Positions 1 through 4,789 of a DNA stretch of 7,784 bases are shown in pieces. How positions within the stretch are numbered: position 1 is the first letter of the stretch; every line of letters starts with the position of its first letter. Origin of the DNA: Acidobacteriota bacterium (GTDB lineage: Bacteria > Acidobacteriota > Terriglobia > Acidiferrales > UBA7541); NCBI GenBank assembly GCA_003224135.1, contig QHYO01000037.1, forward strand, positions 1 to 7,784, written 5' to 3'. The notes under the pieces were generated by a model. It saw only the letters and a program-made list of their open reading frames with translations. It was not told where the DNA came from and made no database searches. The position numbers and the translations under genes were made by a program.

Positions 1-453
<453 letters not shown>

Positions 454-469
454 TACGGCACCCATCATT

Positions 470-976
470 ATGGCAAGCGCGACCTCGTTACCGGAATCGT
501 CGTCAGAATATCGCGTGCGGCTAGCAGACAGTGCCGACACTGATGCGCTAGTGCGTCTGATCAACGCAGCGTTCATCGTCGAAAAGCCCATCATTGACGG
601 TGATCGCATAAACGCGGAAAAAGTGAGCGCGCTCTTCGAAACCGGGAAATTCCTGCTGCTCGAAGAGGGCTCGCAGCTCGTCAGTTGCATTTACGCGGAG
701 ATCAAGGAACCGCGCCGAGGCTATCTCGGCCTGCTGGCGGTCGACCCGAACCGCCAAAAGAAGGGACTCGGGCGCCGCACGGTCGAAGCCGCCGAGAGCT
801 TTCTGAAACAAGCTGGCTGCGAATTCGCCGACCTCCGCGTCGTCAACGTGCGGGCCGAACTTCAGCCAATCTATGAGCGCCTCGGCTATTCGGTTACCGG
901 CATCGCGCCAATTCCCGACACAATTCTTCTCAAAATGCCCAGCCACTTTACGGTGATGTCCAAACCGCTTAAATAA
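470..976 (+). CDS. GNAT-family N-acetyltransferase
   Basis: A 168-residue protein with the GCN5-related acetyltransferase fold, expected to transfer an acetyl group from acetyl-CoA to an amine; the substrate cannot be read from sequence. Motif A is clear: a beta-strand (GYLGLLAV) followed by D-P-N-R-Q-K-K-G-L-G, which matches the pyrophosphate-binding R/Q-x-x-G-x-G/A signature, then the helix that continues it. Near the C-terminus, 'PIYERLGYSVTG' is the typical motif B (Y-x-x-x-G-[FY]). The length is normal for a single-domain GNAT. I chose the ATG at 470 because homology begins soon after it (YRVRLADSADTDAL), although the same frame stays open upstream to base 212 inside eno. No strong Shine-Dalgarno is visible; CAGGA at 449-453 is rather far away. 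With a 28-bp gap after eno on the same strand, co-transcription with eno is possible. Family assignment is firm; function is general. Confidence 0.9.
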   Translation: MASATSLPESSSEYRVRLADSADTDALVRLINAAFIVEKPIIDGDRINAEKVSALFETGKFLLLEEGSQLVSCIYAEIKEPRRGYLGLLAVDPNRQKKGLGRRTVEAAESFLKQAGCEFADLRVVNVRAELQPIYERLGYSVTGIAPIPDTILLKMPSHFTVMSKPLK

Positions 977-1044
977 CTTTCCTCGACGCGCCCACGTGAT
1001 CTATTACTCGATGTAGACTGCTCTCGGTGTAATTGCGAGGGCCA
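977..1044 (+). other. Intergenic gap before the Nif3-like gene; Shine-Dalgarno at 1037-1040
   Basis: Sixty-eight bases with no gene. GAGG at 1037-1040, four bases before the ATG at 1045, is a modest Shine-Dalgarno and supports that start over the in-frame TTG at 1033. I see no convincing promoter hexamers or terminator hairpin here. Confidence 0.5.
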
Positions 1045-1950
1045 ATGAAAGTTCGTTACTGCATGTTCCTGATCCCGTTGCTGGCATCGTCCGCGCTCGC
1101 GCAAAACGCGACTTCTTCGAGTCCAGCTCAAAAGCCGACCGCCAACGAAGTGATTGAGCAGATCAAGGCGCAGGTTGGCGTTCCATGGCAGGAGAAGACG
1201 GTAGATACGTTCAAAGCGGGCGATCCGCAAACGCCAGTGACCGGAATCGCCGTGACGATGATGGCGACGCTTGACGTATTGCAGCGCGCGGCGGCAAACG
1301 GACAAAACCTGATCATCACGCATGAACCGACCTTTTTCGATCACCAGGACAATCCTGCGCAGCTGCCACAGGGCGAGCAGGACCCGGTGTTAGCGCAGAA
1401 GCGTGCGTTCATTGCCGAACATCACCTTGTGGTGTGGCGATTCCACGATCATTGGCACCGGCGTAGTCCGGACGGGATTGAAGCGGGTAATGTGCGCGCG
1501 CTCGGATGGGAAAAATTTCAGAACCCGGCGAATCAGTATTTATTCACCATTCCTGAAACGACAGTAGAGAAATTAGCGGAAGAGTTGCGCGTTAAGCTGC
1601 ATGCCGCAGTGCCGCGCGTAGCCGGTGACCGCCAGATGAAAGCGACGCGCGTCGCCTTCAGCCCGGGCTCTGCTGGGTTTCACCGCGAAACGGGCGCGCT
1701 GGAAATGCCGGAGGTGCAGGTGCTGATTGCTGGCGAAACGCACGAGTGGGAAACGGTAGAGTACGTCACAGACGCGTACACCGAAGGCCGCGCGAAAGCG
1801 TTGATACTGCTTGGGCATGTTCCGTCCGAGCAGGCGGGTATGGAAGAATGCGCGCGTTGGCTGCGAGCATTCATGACCGGCGTGCCGGTGGAATTTGTGC
1901 CCACTGCCGATCTGTGGGCCGTGCCGACGAAATCAAACGCGAAACGCTGA
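1045..1950 (+). CDS. Exported Nif3-like (DUF34/NGG1p-interacting factor 3) family protein
   Basis: A 301-residue protein of the Nif3/DUF34 superfamily, usually dinuclear-metal proteins of poorly defined biochemical role (some annotated as GTP cyclohydrolase type 2). Residues 1-19 form a Sec signal peptide: basic MKVR, a hydrophobic stretch and an ALA|Q cleavage site. The protein is therefore predicted to leave the cytoplasm, whereas most Nif3 proteins are cytoplasmic. The mature part starts with the typical 'EVIEQIKAQVGVPW' and 'TVDTFKAGDP' elements. Likely metal ligands are His93 in ITHEP (canonical members often have two adjacent His here; Glu94 replaces the second), Asp135 or nearby His in RFHDHWH, and the H-x-x-x-E pair His258/Glu262 in LGHVPSEQAG. 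Start 1045 (ATG) is preferred over TTG 1033 because it begins the signal peptide and has GAGG just upstream. Substrate unknown. Family call is confident; location is inferred from the signal peptide. Confidence 0.88.
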   Translation: MKVRYCMFLIPLLASSALAQNATSSSPAQKPTANEVIEQIKAQVGVPWQEKTVDTFKAGDPQTPVTGIAVTMMATLDVLQRAAANGQNLIITHEPTFFDHQDNPAQLPQGEQDPVLAQKRAFIAEHHLVVWRFHDHWHRRSPDGIEAGNVRALGWEKFQNPANQYLFTIPETTVEKLAEELRVKLHAAVPRVAGDRQMKATRVAFSPGSAGFHRETGALEMPEVQVLIAGETHEWETVEYVTDAYTEGRAKALILLGHVPSEQAGMEECARWLRAFMTGVPVEFVPTADLWAVPTKSNAKR

Positions 1951-1981
1951 AACAGCCTGGCTCACACGTTGGAACTCCAAA

Positions 1982-2239
1982 TCAGCGAGCCGGCACACGG
2001 CGGGAATCGAGGCTCAGCGGACCGGTTCCGACTTGCGTGAAGAAAAGTGCCGCGCCCAGCATGGAAATATTCTTCAGGAACATCGCCATCTGAAACTGCT
2101 GCATCATGGGATCTTTCACCGCCCAGAAATTGTGCATCATGAAAGTCACCGGCACGAGAAAGAGCACGAGTAGCCATGCGCCGACTCTTCCATGAAAGCC
2201 GAGAAGAATGCCCCAAATGAAACTTTGAGGTCGCTCGAG
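1982..2239 (-). pseudogene. DoxX-family membrane protein, 5'-truncated remnant
   Basis: The minus frame from 2239 down to the TGA at 1982-1984 encodes 85 codons whose last ~75 match the C-terminal half of DoxX-family membrane proteins: 'GRVGAWLLVLFLVPVTF' (a membrane helix), 'HNFW', then 'MFLKNISMLGAALFF' (second helix) and the family's usual ending 'GPLSLD'. Full members are about 130-150 residues with four helices; the first two are missing. The frame is closed upstream by a TAG at 2240-2242, two bases from the stop of azoR, so there is no room for the rest. The only common start codon in frame is a GTG at 2165-2167, inside the first helix and without a Shine-Dalgarno; it would give 61 residues. 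I read this as a deletion remnant. DoxX proteins often accompany quinone or thiol-stress genes, fitting the azoR neighbour. Alternative: a very small two-helix protein, which I think unlikely. Confidence 0.8.
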
Positions 2240-2246
2240 CTAGCTC
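2237..2246. repeat. 10-bp perfect palindrome at the azoR/doxX-remnant junction
   Basis: GAGCTAGCTC (2237-2246) is its own reverse complement and overlaps the 8-bp palindrome GCTCGAGC (2233-2240). Together they sit between the azoR stop and the point where DoxX homology begins. They may mark the deletion end-point or be chance; they are too short to be a terminator. Confidence 0.35.
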
Positions 2247-2853
2247 AGACCGCCACAGCAGATTTTATTCTTTGGATTGCGGCGGCTTTGGCTGCTACGG
2301 CTAAATCCGGTTTGCCCTGATTTTCCGCGTGTATGAAAGTGACGTCGGTCAAGCCGATAAAACCGAGGATGTGGCGCAAGTACGGTTCTTGAAAATCGAA
2401 TTGTGCATATGGCGTGCCGGCAGGATAGGCGCCGCCACGCGAAGTGAGCACATAAGCTTTCTTGCCCGACACGAGTCCTTTTGGCCCGGATTCTCCGTAA
2501 GAAAACGTCTTGCCAAAGCGCACAACCTGGTCAAGCCAAGCCTTGAGCCGCGTGGAGATCGTAAAGTTGTGCATCGGATCGCCAATTACGACGACGTCAG
2601 CCGTTTGAAGTTCCTCGATCAGTTTGTCCGAGTATTGCAGCGCCGAACGGTGTGCCGCCGTGTGCTGATCAGGGTTTGAATGTGCTCCTCGAATCCAGTC
2701 GTCTGTGACCAGGCCGAGCGGCGAATTTGCTAGATCGCGGTGAACGACCTGGCCTCCGGGTACTTGTTGCTTCCAGTTCGCGGCGAAGAGAGAGGTCAGC
2801 TGACGTGAAACGGAGTCTTGCCTGGGACTTGCGTCGATTTGTAATAGTTTCAT
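2245..2853 (-). CDS. azoR: FMN-dependent NADH:quinone / azo oxidoreductase (AzoR type)
   Basis: A complete 202-residue flavodoxin-like oxidoreductase, essentially the same length as E. coli AzoR (201). The family reduces quinones by two electrons, and azo dyes, using NAD(P)H and tightly bound FMN, as a cytoplasmic dimer; its physiological role is thought to be defence against quinones and thiol-reactive electrophiles. Visible motifs: N-terminal beta-strand and phosphate loop 'IDASPRQDSVSRQL' (residues 6-19), the FMN-binding P-M-H-N-F at 93-97 (usually PMYNF; His replaces Tyr) followed by 'LKAWLDQVVRFGKTF', and 'TSRGG' at 137-141. The start is supported by GGAG on the minus strand (2861-2864), seven bases before the ATG. 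The gene is divergent from an HxlR regulator, which probably controls it, and was probably followed by an intact doxX. Substrate range cannot be told from sequence. Confidence 0.94.
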   Translation of the reverse strand: MKLLQIDASPRQDSVSRQLTSLFAANWKQQVPGGQVVHRDLANSPLGLVTDDWIRGAHSNPDQHTAAHRSALQYSDKLIEELQTADVVVIGDPMHNFTISTRLKAWLDQVVRFGKTFSYGESGPKGLVSGKKAYVLTSRGGAYPAGTPYAQFDFQEPYLRHILGFIGLTDVTFIHAENQGKPDLAVAAKAAAIQRIKSAVAV

Positions 2854-2860
2854 GTGTTTT

Positions 2861-2864
2861 CTCC
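2861..2864 (-). promoter_or_regulatory. Shine-Dalgarno of azoR
   Basis: GGAG on the minus strand (CTCC on the plus strand), seven bases before the azoR ATG. It fixes the start at 2853. Confidence 0.75.
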
Positions 2865-2915
2865 AGAAGTGGACGTCTGAGGCTGATGAGATGAGCTAAA
2901 TCGATGTACGGTTAC

Positions 2916-2936
2916 AATAAATAACTACTATTTATT
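2916..2936. promoter_or_regulatory. Candidate HxlR operator: 8-bp inverted repeat with 5-bp spacer
   Basis: A perfect inverted repeat with arms AATAAATA (2916-2923) and TATTTATT (2929-2936) and spacer ACTAC. Dimeric winged-helix HxlR/DUF24 regulators bind short AT-rich inverted repeats of this size; the CTACTATTT part resembles the TACTATT-type half-sites I recall for B. subtilis YodB. It sits in the AT-rich core, 62 bp upstream of azoR. Inferred from position and symmetry only. Confidence 0.5.
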
Positions 2937-2970
2937 TTAAATTGAATACGGTATAGTATGTTAGTTATTT
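2919..2970. repeat. Divergent 9-bp repeat TAGTTATTT, one copy facing each gene
   Basis: AAATAACTA (2919-2927) and its exact reverse complement TAGTTATTT (2962-2970) lie 43 bp apart centre to centre, about four helical turns. Each copy reads toward its own gene (azoR on minus, hxlR on plus). Equal-phase spacing would suit two regulator dimers on one face of the DNA, or a loop. In AT-rich DNA some such matches arise by chance. Confidence 0.45.
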
Positions 2971-2989
2971 TAGAGTAACCTAATCGGTC

Positions 2990-2993
2990 GGAG
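2990..2993 (+). promoter_or_regulatory. Shine-Dalgarno of the HxlR regulator
   Basis: GGAG, eight bases before the ATG at 3002; it supports that start codon. Confidence 0.75.
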
Positions 2994-3001
2994 AAACGGC
3001 T

Positions 3002-3409
3002 ATGGCAAAGGGAAGCAAAAAAACTGCTCCGGCGGGCTGTCCCGAAACGCCTATTCCATGTGCGACCGGAGGCCTGTTGGCGATTTTGACGCGGCCGTGG
3101 ACGATGCACATCCTGTGGGTGTTAGGCCATGATGGCCCTACCCGGTTTGGAATGCTGCGCCGGAAGACCACGGGGATATCGTCGCGAGTATTGGCCGAGC
3201 GGCTGAGAATGTTGGAAGCGCGCGGATTCGTATACCGGAAATATGAGGCGACGATTCCGCCAGCGGTTACCTATGGTTTAACGAGCAGGATGGACGAAAT
3301 GCGGCCTATATTGGAGCAACTAGACCGGCTGGCCGGGATTTGGTACGAAGAAGATCTGCGCGCTGGGCGTATTCCTAAAGAAGTAAAGGCGGCGCAGGAA
3401 GTCTCCTAA
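3002..3409 (+). CDS. HxlR/DUF24-family winged-helix transcriptional regulator, probable thiol sensor
   Basis: A 135-residue winged-helix DNA-binding protein, normal length for HxlR regulators. The family pattern is visible: Cys20 followed 13 residues later by Trp33 ('TRPWTMHILWVL', the C-x12-W spacing of the family), 'GPTRFGMLRRKTTGISSRVLAERLRMLE' for the helix-turn-helix (about 45-73), then the wing 'PPAVTYGLT' (about 86-94) and a C-terminal dimerisation helix. In DUF24 members such as YodB, CatR, HypR and QorR this N-terminal Cys is the redox or electrophile switch; here there is a second Cys at position 13. The divergent neighbour is azoR, a known target class of YodB, so control of azoR in response to quinones, azo compounds or diamide is likely, with autoregulation. 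Shine-Dalgarno GGAG is well placed. The family is secure; the signal is inferred. Confidence 0.92.
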   Translation: MAKGSKKTAPAGCPETPIPCATGGLLAILTRPWTMHILWVLGHDGPTRFGMLRRKTTGISSRVLAERLRMLEARGFVYRKYEATIPPAVTYGLTSRMDEMRPILEQLDRLAGIWYEEDLRAGRIPKEVKAAQEVS

Positions 3410-3437
3410 GGCAAGCGAGCAGATCGTTCGGCGCACT

Positions 3438-3491
3438 TCGCAACAACTCTCTTGCGACGGGGTGCATCCAGTCGCAATAGAATCTCGCAAT
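3438..3491. repeat. Hairpin plus TCGCAA repeats between hxlR and the next gene
   Basis: TTGCGAC (3452-3458) and GTCGCAA (3471-3477) form a perfect 7-bp stem that can extend by two or three pairs after one G-A mismatch. The hexamer TCGCAA occurs at 3438, 3472 and 3485 and inverted at 3452, four copies in about 55 bp. No T-run follows, so it is not a standard intrinsic terminator. It may still insulate hxlR from the downstream gene or be an operator for it; the rest of the 104-bp gap (3410-3513) shows nothing else. Confidence 0.4.
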
Positions 3492-3513
3492 CGAATAACG
3501 TGGGTCCCCAGCC

Positions 3514-4275
3514 ATGGCGAAGCGTCAAATTCCATTCTTACTTTTGATTGCGGTCACCGTGGTCGCTCTAGCGGGAATTACAGTGGCAGTTCCCGCGAAT
3601 GTCCCGTGGGACAAAGCTCCGGAGCAGTGGACGCTCGCCGACGTTTTCCGGATTCTTCAGAATTCTCCGTGGAGTCCTTCAAAATTTTCACTGGAAGCAA
3701 ATTACACGCAGCGACACACGGATGCTCAAAGTAAGGTTGTGAGTGATTCGCCCGTGAGTGCGCAAAACACGGGAGTGGTGCCGGGCGTGACATTTACGCG
3801 CAGTCATCCATTGCCGCAGGTGACGGTACTGTGGTGGTCTGCAAAGACCATCCGCCTGGCGGAAGCGAAGCGGCTCGAAGCGCGAAGCAGTGCGAAGAAC
3901 GTTACGGCTCATGTGGACGCAGATCCCATGACGGATTACGTGTTGACGGTAGAAGGCGACGAGCCACTGCGGATTTTGCGCGACGCGAAAGAAGACTTGC
4001 ACGACACGGTTTTTCTGGAACTTGAAAACGGCGGAACGCTGGACTTGACGACCGTAAAGTTTGTCGAAGACGGCGACTCGGATGTTGTTCGCAGCGAGAT
4101 ACATTTTGCGCGAATGTTGAACGGCGAGCCGGCCATCGATCCGGAATCGGAGCGAGTGATTTTCCACTGTCGCGCGAACGCGAAAAAGAAAATGCAGAAC
4201 CGGGAAAATTCGCTGTCATTTCGAGTTGAATTCAGTCCTCGGATGATGAAAGCGCGCGGCCAGCCGGACCTGTGA
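3514..4275 (+). CDS. Secreted protein of unknown function, probable acidobacterial family
   Basis: A 253-residue protein whose function I do not recognise. Residues 1-26 form a signal peptide (MAKRQ, then a long hydrophobic stretch ending in GITVAVPA), with no lipobox Cys. The mature part begins with a Trp-rich segment: W32, W39 in 'PEQWTLADVFRILQNSPW' (SPW at 51-53), then 'VTVLWWSAKTIRLAEAKRL' (103-121). The C-terminal half is beta-rich with 'YVLTVEG', 'HFARMLNGEPAIDPESERVIF' and a closing 'FSPRMM' stretch. I recall many uncharacterised acidobacterial exported proteins with the same order (W..L..L..SPW, then W.SA..., then an FxR/I...V.F end), some near GWxTD-domain proteins; this is memory, not a search. 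No catalytic residues stand out, and it contains a single Cys (near residue 219), so no intramolecular disulfide. The ATG at 3514 lacks a clear Shine-Dalgarno but is the start that gives the signal peptide. Confidence 0.75.
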   Translation: MAKRQIPFLLLIAVTVVALAGITVAVPANVPWDKAPEQWTLADVFRILQNSPWSPSKFSLEANYTQRHTDAQSKVVSDSPVSAQNTGVVPGVTFTRSHPLPQVTVLWWSAKTIRLAEAKRLEARSSAKNVTAHVDADPMTDYVLTVEGDEPLRILRDAKEDLHDTVFLELENGGTLDLTTVKFVEDGDSDVVRSEIHFARMLNGEPAIDPESERVIFHCRANAKKKMQNRENSLSFRVEFSPRMMKARGQPDL

Positions 4276-4311
4276 GCTTTGCGTTACCTCTCCGCGTCAT
4301 TTGTACTTGCG

Positions 4312-4341
4312 TTCGCGTCCCGGTATCTTGGGAGACGCGAA
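4312..4341 (+). promoter_or_regulatory. Hairpin covering the putative Shine-Dalgarno of the ferredoxin gene
   Basis: TTCGCGTC (4312-4319) pairs perfectly with GACGCGAA (4334-4341). The stem can extend inward by CC/GG past a bulged A, and outward by two pairs past a bulge. The only good Shine-Dalgarno-like run, GGGAG (4330-4334), lies in the loop-proximal 3' arm. The hairpin could restrict ribosome access or, by folding, bring the distant GGGAG closer to the start. It has no T-run and is not a terminator. Confidence 0.45.
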
Positions 4342-4349
4342 GCAATGCA

Positions 4350-4703
4350 ATGCCTAAATTCAAAAAACACATTTTCATCTGTCTGAACCAGCGAGAACAA
4401 GGCCATCCCCGCGGATGCTGCGACCCGACCGGACAAGGCGAATTGCAACGTCTGTTCAAGACGAAACTGGCGCAGCGCGGGATTGAGTTGGTACGCGCAA
4501 ACAAATCCGGCTGCCTGGATCAATGTGAGCTTGGTCCCACGGTAGTGGTCTATCCGGAAGGCATTTTCTATGGCGGGGTACGCCCGGAGGACGTGGACGA
4601 AATTATTGAGTCGCACATCTTGAACGACCGCCCGGTCGAGCGCTTGCGCATCCCGGACGAAATTCTGAACACGACACACAAGAAATCAAGCAAAGAATCT
4701 TGA
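4350..4703 (+). CDS. Thioredoxin-like [2Fe-2S] ferredoxin (Shethna type)
   Basis: A 117-residue electron carrier of the thioredoxin-fold [2Fe-2S] ferredoxin family, related to the NuoE subunit of complex I and to Aquifex aeolicus Fd4 and the Azotobacter Shethna proteins. Cluster ligands are visible: Cys11, Cys24 (adjacent Cys23 is an alternative), Cys55 and Cys59, the C-x12-C ... C-x3-C spacing of the family. Flanking motifs 'HIFICLNQR', 'GHPRGCCDPTG', 'ANKSGCLDQCELGPTVVVYPEG' and 'YGGVRPEDVDEI' are typical. No signal peptide, so cytoplasmic. The same frame is open back to 4272, but homology starts at the ATG at 4350 (MPKFKKHIF). GGGAG is 15 bases before this ATG, an unusually long spacing, inside a hairpin. 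Redox partner unknown; neither neighbour is an obvious one. The family call is firm. Confidence 0.93.
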   Translation: MPKFKKHIFICLNQREQGHPRGCCDPTGQGELQRLFKTKLAQRGIELVRANKSGCLDQCELGPTVVVYPEGIFYGGVRPEDVDEIIESHILNDRPVERLRIPDEILNTTHKKSSKES

Positions 4704-4709
4704 CTTTTC

Positions 4710-4721
4710 TCCATGCATGGA
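4710..4721. repeat. 12-bp perfect palindrome between ferredoxin and peptidase genes
   Basis: TCCATGCATGGA (4710-4721) is a perfect palindrome shortly after the ferredoxin stop (4701-4703) and 69 bases before the peptidase ATG. TTGACT at 4700-4705 resembles a -35 box, but I find no matching -10 at good spacing. The palindrome could be an operator for the peptidase promoter; no more can be said. Confidence 0.4.
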
Positions 4722-4789
4722 AATTTCGGCCTTTTGCATTTGTAGTGCTTCAGGCAGAATACCGTTTCCATATTTTCTCCGGGGGCCTC

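Larger units (their letters stand above)
2854..3001. promoter_or_regulatory. Divergent azoR/hxlR control region with AT-rich core
   Basis: A 148-bp region between two divergent starts. Its core, about 2911-2975, is nearly all A/T in an otherwise GC-rich window, and so is the expected site for both promoters and the regulator's operator. TATAGT (2952-2957) is a 5/6 match to a -10 box for hxlR, and on the minus strand TAAAAT (read from 2939 to 2934) is a 5/6 match for azoR, but neither has a convincing -35, so I do not assign transcription starts. A GGTTAC/GTAACC pair (2910-2915 and 2975-2980) brackets the core. Overlapping autoregulation and azoR control by HxlR is the inferred arrangement. 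Confidence 0.65.

Noticed and set aside
886..1344. 152-residue minus-strand open frame spanning the GNAT/Nif3 gap
   Set aside because: It overlaps two well-supported genes in reverse and has low-complexity basic composition.
3688..4167. 159-residue minus-strand open frame
   Set aside because: It is antisense to the secreted protein at 3514-4275, which has a signal peptide and family-like motifs; the reverse frame is Arg/His-rich shadow sequence.
4700..4789. Thirty-codon N-terminal extension of the peptidase starting at 4700
   Set aside because: It overlaps the ferredoxin stop and would bury the signal peptide; the ATG at 4790 gives a proper Sec signal.
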